DNA from: Halichoerus grypus
Lineage: Eukaryota > Chordata > Mammalia > Carnivora > Phocidae
Assembly: GCF_964656455.1 (NCBI RefSeq)
Contig: NC_135726.1
Coordinates: forward strand, 28,531,168-28,595,167
DNA: 64,000 nucleotides
Direction: 5' to 3'
Positions 45,379 to 56,827 of this stretch are shown in pieces. Position 1 is the first letter of the stretch. The number at the start of each line of letters is the position of its first letter. The notes under the pieces are model-generated. The model saw only the letters and a list, made by a program, of their open reading frames with translations. It was not told the DNA's origin and did no database searches. The translations under genes and the position numbers were made by a program.

Positions 45379-45685
45379 CAAAAGTTTTAATTTTTCCAAC
45401 CACTCTGCCGCCAGGTGCCAAGGAACAAATTATTTCTAGAGGCCAAAGAAAGCATGACTGAGCTTGCGTGGTTCTCGCCAAGAAGTTGGTCTGCATTTGT
45501 TTTGCAGAAGATGGCCTCTTTTAGAAGTCTGTAGGTTGTCCTCAGAGAAGTTTCTAGATTTTTGTTGGCCCAGTGGCATGTCTTGGACACTTAGAAAACA
45601 ATGTTTAGATGAGACAAATCATAAAAGAAGACCTCAGATGCTATCCTCCTCTTGGTCTTTTATATCGCTAAATGGTTCAAATGTT

Positions 45686-45882
45686 GGGGTGCCTGGGTGG
45701 CCTAGCCGTTAAGCGTCTGCCTTTGGCTCAGGTCATGATCCCAGGGTCCTGGAATCGAGCCCCGCATCGGGCTCCCTGCTCAGCGGAAAACGTGCTTCTC
45801 CCTCTCCCTCTCCCCCTGCTTGTGTTCCCTCTCTCACTGTCTCTCTCTCTGTCAAATAAATAAATAAAATCTTTTAAAAAAA
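45686..45882 (+). mobile_element. Can-SINE forming the 5' part of a SINE/LINE-1 chimera
   Basis: Full-length young-type SINE from GGGGTGCCTGGGTGGCC to its CAAATAAATAAATAAAATC-A tail. Its left flank TAAATGGTTCAAATGT (45669-45684) is not repeated after its own tail. The matching copy instead lies after the LINE-1 tail at 46447-46462. Confidence 0.95.
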
Positions 45883-46446
45883 TACAAACCTGGGGCACCT
45901 GGGTGGCTCAGTTGGTTAAGCGACTGCCTTCGGCTCAGGTCATGATCCTGGAATCCCGGGATCGAGTCCCGCATCGGGCTACCTGCTCAGCAGGGAGTCT
46001 GCTTCTCCCTCTCCCGCTCCCCCCTCTTGTGCTCTCTCTTTCTCTCTCACTCTCTCTCTCAAATAAATAAATAAAATCTTTAAAAAAAAAATACAGACCT
46101 GTACCTCTGAAACAAATAATACATTATATGTTTAAAAAAAAAAAAAAAAGAAGCTAGCAGGAAGGGAAGAATGAAGGGGGGAAAATCAGAGGGGGAGACG
46201 AACCATGACAGACTATGGACTCTGAGAAACAAACTGAGGGTTCTAGAGGGGAGTGGGGTGGGAGGATGGGTTAGCCCGGTGATGGGTATTAAAGAGGGCA
46301 CGTTCTGCATGGAGCACTGGGTGTTATATGCAAACAATGAATCATGGAACACTACATCAAAAACTAATGATGTAATGTATGGTGATTAACATAACATAAT
46401 AAAAATAGTAATAATAATAATAATTAAAAAATAAAAAATAAAAAAA
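45883..46446 (+). mobile_element. Carnivore LINE-1 3' UTR, 5'-truncated, joined to a SINE
   Basis: LINE-1 text TACAAACCT (45883-45891) resumes after an inserted SINE as 'GTACCTCTGAAACAAATAAT', an internal A run (46133-46149), 'GACGAACCATGACAGACTAT', 'ATGGGTTAGCCCGGTGATGG', 'TGCATGGAGCACTGGGTGTT', 'CAAAAACTAATGATGTAATG' and a long A-rich tail. This is the 3' end of the recent carnivore LINE-1. Its right flank TAAATGGTTCATATGT matches the sequence to the left of the SINE at 45686, so the two appear to share one target-site duplication. Confidence 0.92.
45892..46089 (+). mobile_element. Can-SINE inserted in the LINE-1 3' UTR, sense
   Basis: GGGGCACCTGGGTGGCTCAG head with young-type 'GACTGCCTTCGGCTCAGG'. 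Own target-site duplication AATACA(A/G)ACCT at 45881-45891 and 46090-46100, made of LINE-1 sequence. It therefore inserted after the chimera formed. Confidence 0.96.
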
Positions 46447-46591
46447 TAAATGGTTCATATGTGTCCCAATCCTCTTCTGCTGCTGTTGCTACATGGCTAA
46501 AAAGAAAACAAGAGGGACCCACCATCTATGGTGAATATTGATCATTTCTTTGCTTAAGGTATGATTCTTTATCTCACATAATACTGCAAAA

Positions 46592-46838
46592 CGGTCAAAA
46601 GCAGAGGCTCTAGAGCCAGATTTCCTGGGCTTGAATCCCAGGTCTTCTGCTTGTCTGGAAGCTTTGTTGTATCTGATCTATTACTGTAGCTGTGCTTCTG
46701 TTTTCTCATCTGTACAATGGGTATAATCATAAAGCCTCATGTTTCTTGGGACTGTTGTAAGGATTAAAAAGTTAACAGATGTAAAACATTTAGAACAGGG
46801 CCCGGCATAGAGTAGGTGCTGTGTTTGCTATTAATATT
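46592..46838 (+). mobile_element. MIR, sense, near full length
   Basis: 'GGCTCTAGAGCCAGATTTCC' with TGGGCTTGAATCCCAGG, then 'TCTGTTTTCTCATCTGTACA' with ATGGGTATAATCATAAAG, then 'TTGTAAGGATTAAAAAGTTA', then 'GGCCCGGCATAGAGTAGGTG'. The clearest MIR in the window. Confidence 0.95.
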
Positions 46839-47713
46839 CTTCCTGAACTTATTACTTAAATTTTTAATTACATTTTTAATGTTAAGGTCCTGGGGAACCG
46901 GAACAGATGAAACGTTTTGAATTCTGCAAGTACACTTGTGTAAATTTCCCAGTTCAGAACAGTGGCTCAGAGTCTGTGATTAAGGCATAGGTCTCCACGT
47001 AACAAACGACTGGCGGCAATAGGAGTATAAATAGAATCCTCCTTCATGGATATTCTAATTATTCTTTCCTCTTTGACACGATTCCATGTTTAGCTGCATA
47101 ACATTAAGCAATACTCATACAGTTCGAGAAAGGGCAATTTAGAAAGATCAGACCCAATGATCTTAAAGCCGTGATGTATGGTTCAGTGAAAGTATAAGTA
47201 GGTCAAATACCGCTAACAGAATTAGCTGAAATTATGCAAGCTATTATATTGGATATTACTGTTTGAACATTTTGTATAAACTGCAGTAATACACATTCGT
47301 CTTTATAGGATGAATCAAGACTTAAAACTAATTCTGGCGAATTAAGAATTGTATTTTCCAGGAATTAACTACCACCATTTGACTGCAGCTGTAAAAATTT
47401 TATTAGGTAATACATCTGACCTCAAATTGGAAATTGGTGTTGGAACCAGTTTAGGAAATAATTATTGCTGTGTTGTTAATTTTATATTTGCGTAATAAAA
47501 CACAGCAGGAGCAACAGGGTTGGGTGAAAGTAACAAAAGAAGGCCCTTGGACATGGTCTAAACCAGTGTTTTCAACCTCACTGGAACGCCGATTAGGAAT
47601 GCATCCGTCTGATGAACGCTGTTGCTGCTGAGATTGTGGAATTAATGGTCCCTGGCTATCAGACTGTGAAAGAGAAACATGGTGGTGTGTCTGTACTGTC
47701 TGAGCCAGCCACT
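46839..47713. other. Unique, conserved-looking noncoding block
   Basis: About 870 bp with no recognisable repeat, an even AT-rich composition and dense homeodomain-type words (TAATTA, ATTAAG, AATTAACT, GTTAATTT). Strong appearance of a conserved noncoding element from 46860 to 47500. No open frame. Confidence 0.45.
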
Positions 47714-47871
47714 AAGAAGTGTCACCGTGTGCATGCCTCCCCCTGTCTGCTTTGGTAAAGTTTTAACTTCTTCACGTACCTACACTACACACAAGAAGTG
47801 TCACCGTGTGCATGCTTCCCCCTGTTTGCTTTGGTAAAGTTTAACTTCTTCACGTACCTACAACTACACAC
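47714..47871. repeat. 79-bp tandem duplication, two copies
   Basis: Copy 1 is 47714-47792 and copy 2 is 47793-47871. Both start AAGAAGTGTCACCGTGTGCA and end CTACACAC. They differ by two C/T changes and two single-base indels, about 95% identity. Fairly recent; unrelated to any family I know. Confidence 0.96.
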
Positions 47872-48528
47872 ACCTATGCACACCTGCATGTTGACATTGA
47901 CCCTTGACCTACCCACTTGTTCCTGTTCGTCGAGTTGGCGTTGTGAAGAGTAGTCACAGAGAAAGACCAATGTCTCTTGGAAGCAAAAAGCATGTGTTTT
48001 TGTTATTGCTGTCAGGGTGGTTGCTGTTGGTGTTGAGAGAGGGCTAATTATTTCAACAATTCTCTGAGTGACTATTATGCTTCCTTATGTTGTATCATCT
48101 TCTAGTATCTTCTAGTAGCATCTAGTACCTTCTATTATCTTTAGTTTCATCTCAAAGACATAATTTGAGGCTATAAACTGAGTCAGTAGCCACTTGCTAC
48201 TGGTTGCTGTGGGGCAGTGTTATCCAAAAGTTGGGATACAAATTGCCTTTTGGATGGGGTATCAAATAACAGATCCCATGATGAAAAAATTACTACCTTA
48301 GCAGTCATCTTAAGATCCTTCTGGTTGTGTCAATCAAAGTGGCTCAGTTTGCTCGTAAGATGTCCTTAACACATTTTAAACACTTGTTCATCTCCATTTT
48401 TCACCAAAGAGGGGGGAGGACTCAGGCTCAGAGCCTTGGCAGGCATGGCAGCTGCCAGAGTTAATGATATCAAATTTTCTGCTCTGCTCTTTTTTAATGG
48501 TTATGTTTGATTTAGAGTAAGTGAACAC
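47872..48528. other. Unique sequence, nothing recognised
   Basis: Contains a short degenerate TCTTCTAGTA/TCTAGTACCT repeat near 48098-48140. Otherwise no gene, RNA or repeat recognised. Confidence 0.45.
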
Positions 48529-48541
48529 GGTTTTTCATTTA

Positions 48542-48763
48542 AGATTTTTTATTTATTTATTTATTTATTTATTTTAAAAAGAGAGAACGCAGGAGTGGGG
48601 AGATGGGCAGAGAGAAAGGCAGAAGGAAAGGAAGAGAATTCCAAATAGACTCTGTGCGGAGTGTGGAGCCCGACTCGGGGCTTGATCTAATGACCCCGAG
48701 ATCATGACCTGAGCCCAAACCAAGAGTCGGATGGTTAACCAACTGAGCCACCCAGGAGTCCCT
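48542..48763 (-). mobile_element. Can-SINE, antisense, older subfamily
   Basis: TTTATTTATTTATTTATTTA tail, GA-rich body, inverted head with 'CAAACCAAGAGTCGGATGG' and end GAGCCACCCAGGAGTCCC. The 13-bp target-site duplication GGTTTTTCATTTA lies at 48529-48541 and 48764-48776. Confidence 0.96.
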
Positions 48764-48776
48764 GGTTTTTCATTTA

Positions 48777-49624
48777 GACGATACAGATTGAATACCTACT
48801 TTAAAAAGAATTTAACATAAAATGAATTAATTGATTTTAAGAAAAAAATACTAGGTAAATACTAATAAGAGTAGTCCTCAGATAAGGCAAAATCAAGAAG
48901 GTTGTTATAAAGGCATAGGGGCCATGCTCAAAGAATTTCAGCTGGTAAGAGGTTAATGAAATGTCTAGTTAAGGAGATATGGGCTGGATTGGAGGAACCA
49001 AGGAGGAATGGGGTGTATCCAGGACCAGCAACTGTGGGAAGCCATTAGCCTCCCAGGGCCGAATGGTGAGGGAAAGGAAGGGTTTCCCCAGAGCCAAGTA
49101 AGACAGCTGCCCCAATGGGAAGCAGGGAAATCTTTCCCCATCCTGATGATGCCTTCTAGCAGTCCAACCCAACGGGAAGCCAAGGTCAAGGGAGAGGCTG
49201 GGAGATGATGCAGTCCTCAGAGGTCAGGCTCCCAGGGCAAGGGGCAGGTTGGAGAAGGGTTGAAAGTGCATCAGGAGTGGGGCTTGGCAGATGGAGAAGG
49301 GCCAGAAGGGCAGTGCTTTGGGGGCTGAATTCAGGAGATACTGCCAGGGGTATAAAGAGGGGAAATGGGGATTTGGGGAAAAGAAATGGACTTTTGAGAT
49401 CCTACCCTGCATTTGCCGTGGGTCAAATATCCTTGACCTGCTTTGTTTCATTATTTATTTCATTGGTGGACAGACAAGATAAAGGAAACCACCTCTAAAA
49501 TTCTTACACTGCAAGAGTACAGAGCAAAGTGCAGTTATGAGCAGACAAAGGTTTAGCTTAAAAGTCCTGCAGTAGGGCAGCCCAGCTCACCCAAGTGCTC
49601 TGTGAAGTAAAGCACAACAGTTGA
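48777..49624. other. Unique sequence, nothing recognised
   Basis: GC-richer 48960-49420 gives overlapping open frames on both strands (up to 97 codons) with no domain or conservation cue visible. Confidence 0.4.
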
Positions 49625-49848
49625 GAAAAACAGTTTAGGAGGCCAGGCAGCTGGGGTTCAAATCCCAGCTCCATCATGTACTAGCTCTGCAATAGGACAA
49701 GTCATGTAGTCTTTCTGTGCTTCATTTTACTCATGTACAAAAGACCAGCTCCTACTTCTCAGGGATGCTGCGAGGACTGAATGGGTTCATGCAGATAAAG
49801 CTTTTTGAACTACCACCAACACATACTAAGTGTTCAATAAACATTTTT
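49625..49848 (+). mobile_element. MIR, sense
   Basis: 'CTGGGGTTCAAATCCCAGCT' with CCATCATGTACTAGCTCTGC, 'TGCTTCATTTTACTCATGTA', 'TGCGAGGACTGAATGGGTTC' and 'CTAAGTGTTCAATAAACATT'. Good MIR over its full length. Confidence 0.93.
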
Positions 49849-49885
49849 TTTTTTTTTTGGTAGAATGTTACTGAAATTCTGTTTT

Positions 49886-50069
49886 TTTTGTTTTGTTTTG
49901 TTTTAAGATTTTTATTTATTTGAGAGAGAGAGAGCACAAAGGGAGAGTGAGAGGAAGAAGAGACTCCCCACTGAGCGGAGAGCCCGATGCAAGGCTCGAT
50001 CCCAGGACCCTGAGATCATGATCCGAGCCAAAAGCAGATGCTCAACTGACTGAGCTACCCAGGTGCCCC
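49886..50069 (-). mobile_element. Can-SINE, antisense
   Basis: TTTTGTTTTGTTTTAAGATT tail, inverted head ending GAGCTACCCAGGTGCCCC. Target-site duplication ACTG(A/C)AATTCTGTTTT at 49870-49885 and 50070-50085. Confidence 0.95.
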
Positions 50070-50085
50070 ACTGCAATTCTGTTTT

Positions 50086-51059
50086 GTTTTTATTTTATTT
50101 TACAGAGATGATACCCATTCTCTCATTGGGGCATTAGTAACGGTAAGTACTAATTCTGAGGCATAAAAAAAAATAATAAATAGGGTAAGATCTTTCCTCC
50201 CCAGTGTTTCTTAAGTTCAGTAACACTTCAGTAGAAGAGAAGGCACAATAATTCAGTAAGCAAGACCCTGATTAATCAAGTAAATCAGAATAATATCTGT
50301 TGAAATATTTTCTAAGATGGCCCACTCCACTGAGATGACCTAGTGAGTAGAACAGTGGCTGTAGTTGAGCCTGTTTTAGAGAATGAATGCTGAGTGACCT
50401 GAGATGTATCATCCTTCGAGCCTGTGGATCAATATGGGGCTGAACATCCCAAGCGTTAATTTTGGAGGATTTTTCCTTAATCTGCAATATGTTATTTTAT
50501 TGTCAATTCCTTCTTTCTGATAAGAAGAATAAAGTACCTGGAAAGTTAAGATTCTCCAAGCCTAAGGATGCTATAAGTGGTAAAAATCCTTCATTTAGTT
50601 GGTGTGTGTGTTGGAGCAAGGGTGCCCCGGATAAGGCATGGCTCTTGCTCTTGAGGAGAGTACGATTTTAATAGGGGGCATTAGATAAGATCCAGGTCAG
50701 ACGATTCTGACCATCATTAAGACTGCTGGTCAGAAGGCACAGGGGGATTCCTGGAGACACACTTTCCCTTTCTGTTGAAGCTAGAAGGTCAGTTGAGTGG
50801 ACCAGAGAGCACTTTGAGAAGGAACTTATTTCTAAATTGGATTCAAGGGGAAACTTTTGAGAATTTTGGGAACCAGAGATGGATGAGAAGAGACATTTAT
50901 TAGAGAAATAATTCTCCAAGTGAAGTCTTTTGAAGTGAGGAAATGACTTACAGGATCCAAAAACAGCAAACGTCAAGTTTGGCAACCACGTGTTTTGCAC
51001 ATCCAAGTAGGCTCTTGATGTCTTTGTTTATGGAATAGAGCAGCATATGGGGCTCGGTA
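50086..51059. other. Unique sequence, nothing recognised
   Basis: No supported gene or named repeat. A minus frame at 50668-51006 is open for 112 codons but unrecognised. Confidence 0.4.
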
Positions 51060-51190
51060 GTGAGAAAGAGGTCAGAAACTGCGGTGGGGGTCAGATTATA
51101 AAGAGTCTTGAAGGCCAAGCCAAAGAATGTGAATGCAAGATTATGAGGTAATTTTTAGACTTTTAATCTTGCAGTGAAAAGGTATAGAGC
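51060..51190 (-). mobile_element. Possible L2 fragment, antisense
   Basis: 'GGTCAGATTATAAAGAGTCT' with TGAAGGCCAAGCC, then 'TTTTTAGACTTTTAATCTTG' resembles the inverted L2 internal 3' text (GATCGTGTAGGGCCTTGTAGGCC region). Confidence 0.5.
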
Positions 51191-52360
51191 CTTTTCAGTG
51201 TCCCAGCTCTTGAAATGAAGAGGTGGGTGTTATGGTCTTGCCTATACAGGGCTCATGGTGGGACAGGCAAGATGCTGATTGCTGCACAGTGTGGTGAAAG
51301 CCAAGGCAGAGGGACTGGGGAACCGAGGAGAAGGCACCTAGCTCACGGTAGGTTGGGCAGGCTTCTGGAGGAGGGGGTCCCTGGCTGAGACATAAGGGAA
51401 GGGCAGTTGTTGATTCAGCAAAGGAAGGCAGGGGAAGAGGTGCTACAAGCAGACAGTGCTGTGTGCAAACATCCAGACGTAAGAGGACGTGACCGTCAGG
51501 AAATAGTCAATGTGCTTCCTCCAAAGATGCGCTAGTCATGGCGATGCAGGGAGCAAGGGACAGAAAGCCACTCAAGCTGGTGGAAATATGCGGTTATTAG
51601 AAGGATACTAAGGTGTCCTGCAATCCAAGGACAATACAACCAGGTTTCAGGGGATTTGTTGACTTTCAAGAGCGGAAGAGTCAATACTCTTCACCTCTCC
51701 CCCATGAGCACGTAATCTCTTATCTCTGTTTTTTCTTGCCTTATCTGTTTCTGTCTCTCCCCTCGCCTCCTTGACTTCCACTGACTCAACATGCCTACCA
51801 GCCACAACACTACACAACCTATCTGCACAACCCTAGCTAACTCAGCCTCTCAGCCCCTATACCCAGGAGAGGACTCTGATTGACCCCCTCACCTCGATTC
51901 AGGCAGAATTCTTGGCACCAGACTATGCCATAGAACTGTCTAGAGATTTATTGCTTTTGGCTCAGAACCTCTGGTCCAGTCAGCTCTGGCTGGGAAAGAG
52001 GGGAATGAGGTCACATAGCCCATGCCCACTCATCTGGAGCGATGGGTCTTAACCCCCAAACCCGAAAAGTTCCAGGGTGCCACAAAAGCAAAAGGCATAA
52101 GCTGTAGAGAAATCCAGGGATGAGTTGGTTGGTAGTTTGAATGAAGAACCGGCCCTGGAGCTGACAACATGGTGCCCTGGAAAAGCCCTCCCCTTCCCCC
52201 CTCCTCCACCACCCCAATCTGATCTAAGTGTAATGACCTGAGAGCCACTAGCTTGATTGACATTCTTGGCAAGATCCACTCATTCTGGGCCCACACTGTT
52301 AATTTCATTTGGAACAGCAAAGAAATAAATAATTCAATTAGGCATTTTTCTGCTATACCT
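51191..52360. other. Unassigned sequence
   Basis: 51560-51660 ('GACAGAAAGCCACTCAAGCT' with GGTGG) resembles the start of an unnamed old repeat also suspected at 28330. The rest is unique with overlapping unrecognised frames at 52010-52320. Confidence 0.35.
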
Positions 52361-53784
52361 ATAGAGAGAGCTAAGTGATAGGAATCTCTCCATCAAATTG
52401 TCAGTTTTATCTTAAGCACTCAGGGACAGAAAATGGTGGCAAATAACAATTTGTGATTGAGAGAAAGTATAAAGTGCAACCCTCCAGTCAGAATGCTAAT
52501 TCTTAGGATTTTGCGTTTATCTTGATGGCTATGCTCCCTTTATTTTATTAAAAGTTTAAGACTTGCTCTGATTAAAAATATACTAAGATGCTAAGAAAAA
52601 AATCCTTCCCCCCAATATTAAAATTTATTTCCCAGGAGAGAAAATAAATTTCCATGAAAGGAAAGAAAGAACTAATAGACAGTCATTTTCTGAATAACCA
52701 TGTCTTTTTCTTGCAAAGAATGTGCTTTCAGGCAAATACATTTGTGTGTCTCTTGAGGTACGTGATTTCTGCTGCTGTAAGACAATAGCAATTAAAAAAT
52801 TAAACAATTAAAAAAGGAAAAAGTTTGTCATCAATTTTAATGTTATGTTATGTGAATTAATATTTCTTCTTATAATGCAATATTCTGCAATTTACCATGC
52901 AGGCACAGTCCTTGCTTCTGCGTTGTAGATAATTAGTTTACATTACTCTACAGAAATGAATTGTCGCTGGTGATCTCAAGTGCCTGCTAACAAATCACTC
53001 CTGTTGGAGGGTTCATTAAGATTCTACTCAGGTCTTAACTACAGCAATGTATGATATTGTTCTTAAATGTTAAATATCAGGCTAATTTAAAAAAACAAAA
53101 CAAAACAAAAACAAAAACTAGATTCCTAGTCCAAGAAGGGAAGGATCCTACTCTTGTAACAAATCAGCACTCGGTCCACTAACTTCCCAAAAAAGGATTC
53201 ATGTTCTCAAGTATAATTTTCATTACCAATTTTTCTATCCCCCACTCCCACCCCCCCACCTACAACCCAGCCACTAAACAAACCAGGCAGGACAGTGAAG
53301 AGAGGTTTAGGACTCCCCTGGGGTTTTTAATGAGACAAAATTACTCTTGAGTCTTTTGTGCGCTTCTCCTCTGAAACCTGATCTTGCCATAAAAAACTCA
53401 TGGAAAAGAAAACTGACCTTAAGATCCAATTCAGGATCCCAGTATTTGTCATGTGTGAGAACGCCATAGTATGGATCAATTTCATCATGGGGAGGCGGGG
53501 ATCGCATTGTCAGATCATGTCTGGTGAGCTGATTGCAGAGCTGATCTGTCTCACTGCAGTCCTCAAGGGCAATATAGGGAAAACAGCCTGGGCACATGGA
53601 GAACTCCGCAGTAACTGAGATGTGGCCTCCAAAAGGCTCTCCTTTGTGAGGTTTTAGAGAGAAGTTGATAATTTCTGAGAATTTGATTCATTGTCATCTA
53701 GAGATTCTTAAGAACATGAGCATACTCCAGAAAGCTTCAGAAAAGTATCAGCCCTGCTTGCCAAGAGTTCCAAACCTTTGACCA
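52361..53784. other. Unique, partly conserved-looking sequence
   Basis: 52360-53080 is repeat-poor, AT-rich and dense in AATTA/TAAT and AACAAT words, consistent with conserved noncoding DNA. An (AAAAC)n tract lies at 53091-53120. 53300-53640 has paired open frames without recognised domains. Confidence 0.4.
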
Positions 53785-53960
53785 AAACGACAAGCATTTA
53801 CTGATGGACTACTCTGGGCCCCACAATTGTAGGTTCTTGGATAGAACTATCAAGAAGGAGGAATCTGGCCTCTGCATTTGAGGGATTTATATTCTAGTTG
53901 GAGAAAACATGATGAACATAGGACAAGAGGAAATAAAATAAGATGGCATAATTATTGATT
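53785..53960 (-). mobile_element. Possible L2 fragment, antisense
   Basis: 'AGCATTTACTGATGGACTAC', then 'TGCATTTGAGGGATTTATAT' with TCTAGTTGG, 'AGAGGAAATAAAATAAGATG': the usual order of the inverted L2 3' end. Diverged. Confidence 0.55.
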
Positions 53961-55644
53961 ATTGATTCGTTTAGTACTTCCCAAAGTTCTGGTGGCACTC
54001 AAGCAATTTTAGGTGGTACATGTACACAGCAGTAATTAATGAATTAATGAGAAAATTAACTCATTTTTATCCCTTCTCAATTTTTCCATAATGACAAGAG
54101 AAAATCTAAGTTTGATGCCAATATGCCTTCATTACTTTGCTAAATCTTGCCAGCTTCCCTTTTAGCATGAAAAGGGCAAGTTTCAGGGCACAAACTTAGC
54201 TAGCATTTACTAATGTTATTTTTGTGTGTCTTTATTTACATTCTATTTATGCCAAGTACCACTGGTTTTCAGTTTACTCTTATGAAATACAATTTTCTTT
54301 AAAAATAAGCTGTTTAAGAAAAGTAGTGAGTCTACTTAAAGAAACCTGTTAAATAATTAGTAGCCTAGATGGTGGTTATAGCAAAAAAGAAAAAAAAAAG
54401 TGAAGGTGATATATACAGGACTGAAGTTTGGAAAACTCAGGGTTATCAGAATCAAGCATTAAACCCAGATGGCCGTTGACCATCAGGGACAGGTCAAAGG
54501 AAGGGCATAGAAGGGTGGGGTGACAGGAAAAGGAGGTGAAGAATCCAGCCTGCGAGAGAGAGACAGCATGGCATCATTTGACCTTGTGGCCTGTGGCAGT
54601 GAAGGGAGAAATCCTGGGCAGTAAGTCTGAGGATGCATGAGCACCTCACTGAGCCATTTCAAAGCCCTGACACCTGCCCCCCATCTCCCACAGGGAAAAC
54701 AAGACTCAAGACATTCATACCATCCTTTTAGCTAGAGTTCAGAGACAAGAACACACTATTTCCCTAAGCTCTAGCAGAAGACTTGAGATGCCACTGATGG
54801 GCAATCATGGTGATGAGTTGATTGGCCAGCTCGAGTCACATGCTTACAACACAGCCGGGGACGTGGGGCCACGTGATTGGCAGCCTCAGTAGACGTGTGT
54901 AAATGCTCTTGAGAAAAAGATGCTGAGCAGAAAGTAACAGATAGCCACCACAAATGGGTAAGATTTCAAGAGATGGGCAGAGAGAAGGGCCAACAAAATC
55001 CCTTCTTAGTTCTTACCCTTGGCTCCCATGGCAGATTAGCCCCCACTCCCCACCTGCCTCCCAGTGCTCAAAGCATTCATTCTCCCCTAAGTCCCTGGGA
55101 GTCTTCCTCTAGACTTGCCCCAACAGCATTTTGAGCTTAACCAAATTGCTAAGAAGTATATGCTAGAGGTAACTCTGTTCTGGTGCCATGTGGGGCATCA
55201 TGGAGAGATGAGAAGTTGTCCTGCCATGTGATTAACCCATTTGAGCCCCCAAATTATAGGGTTTATTGACATATATCTGAAATAGGAGTTGGCTTTCCAA
55301 GAAGAGTGAATCTTACTAAAAAGGTCTTTGGTTTCTGTTGGACTCCTCGATAGATTTGGGACTGCCCACAGTAGACCTCTTGGATCTGAGTGTGAGAACA
55401 GGAGTTGACAAGAACTCAGTTAGAAATTCCCTGGGACAGTATGTCAGGAGAAGAGGATAGGGAATGTTTGCATGCTAGCTACGTGGAGTGATTCGGCCAC
55501 TGAATGGCTGGGAGTAAAGGATTTCCAAGAGTAGGGATGGCTATTAGGAAGTCATTTGCACAGCTGTGGTCCAAATCTCTAGCCATTCCTCCTCTTCTGT
55601 CAGTCCAAACCTTCAGCAAAGTCGGCTTTACTAGGTACAGAAAG

Positions 55645-55686
<42 letters not shown>

Positions 55687-56827
55687 ATGTGCATTGGGTG
55701 TGGGGAGAGGTAGGGAGTCATGGTGGGCCTGGTTCCATCTCTGAGTCCTGGGAGTATGGAGCATGGGGACCACACATGCCAGGTGGTGAGATCATGCCAC
55801 AGAAAGAGGCACTCAGCACCAGAACCATCCCAAGGAGCCAGCCCCTGGGATTACAGTGTTCTTTGCAGAGAGTGTGGGCTGAGATATAGAGCAATCTAAT
55901 CTCTATGGGAGATTAGACCAGAGCCAATACCCCTCTGGGTTTCCAGAAAGAAGTAAAAATGACCAAAATGGTCAAGTTTCAAACTGTCCTCAGACAAGGA
56001 ATCGTATTCAGACACCAAGCAACCAAAAGATGGCAGGGTTCAAGTCCCTGTGATCTGGAAATTACAGGCCCCAAGCATATCATGGATACTAAACTCATTA
56101 CCATGTGCTTGTGGCAATGACTCTCAGCTCTCTTGGATCCTGTCTGGTGTGTGTGCGAGTGTGCGTGTTTATAGGTCTTAGTATTGCTCGTTGATACCAC
56201 AGACCTCCTCATGCTTTATTGTGCAAAGCTGTGGACGGTAGATGTCTAAAAGCAGCCATTTGGATCCTTAGAGTGGAGCCCCTAGCCACTGCTGTCCCAG
56301 AGCCTCACTCCTTATATTCCACATGTGTAAGTCTCCCCAGAATAGTGGCTTTGGAAATCACTTTCCTGCCACATTCTTCTGTCCCAACTTCTGCCTGTTG
56401 GGATTTCTCCACTGTTTGGAATAACTTCACCCCCTACCTCCACCCCCACCCCAGATCCCAAGTCTCACCAACACAACAGGGTCTGCAGAGGTATGGCAGG
56501 AGGTGATGAAGGAAGCCCAGACCACACCTCTTTCCTTAGGTAAAATGCCTAGGATTGGAGACCCTCCAACTATGTTTCCTGGAATGCAGATCTGCCTGGT
56601 TTTGGGATTTGGAGATGGGCACCCAGAGTCTTATATTTAGCATCTCAGTGGGCCTTTGGGAGATACTATAATAGGAAGAGGCCCTTCTTTTATTTGTTCC
56701 CATCTTACCAGTTTTTCCTATTTACAAGAAGCAAAACCCTTTTAAGACCCAAGAAGGATGTGGATATGTGCTTGCTGTAAGGGGAGAAGGGTAAGAAAGA
56801 AGCTCTTTCCCCGTATGTTCCCCCAGT
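53961..56827. other. Long mostly unique region
   Basis: No gene recognised. Contains the GT microsatellite at 55647-55685. 54820-54890 ('GATTGGCCAGCTCGAGTCAC') recalls the CCAAT/ATTGG block type at 7400 and 35100. Frames at 55479-56212 arise around the GT repeat and are artefacts. Confidence 0.4.
55647..55685. repeat. (GT)n microsatellite
   Basis: About 19 uninterrupted GT units. Produces Cys-Val and Thr-His frames on the two strands. Confidence 0.97.

Noticed and set aside
47565..47660. Possible hAT (MER-type) remnant (CAGTGTTTTCAACCTCACTG)
   Set aside because: Only the first 20 bp resemble a Charlie terminus; the remainder does not follow any family that I know.
55647..55685. Direct-repeat tracts considered as a CRISPR-like array
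   Set aside because: Dinucleotide microsatellite in a mammalian genome; no spacer structure anywhere in the window.
55479..56212. Frames with Cys-Val, Thr-His or similar runs
   Set aside because: Caused by the GT dinucleotide repeat at 55647-55685.
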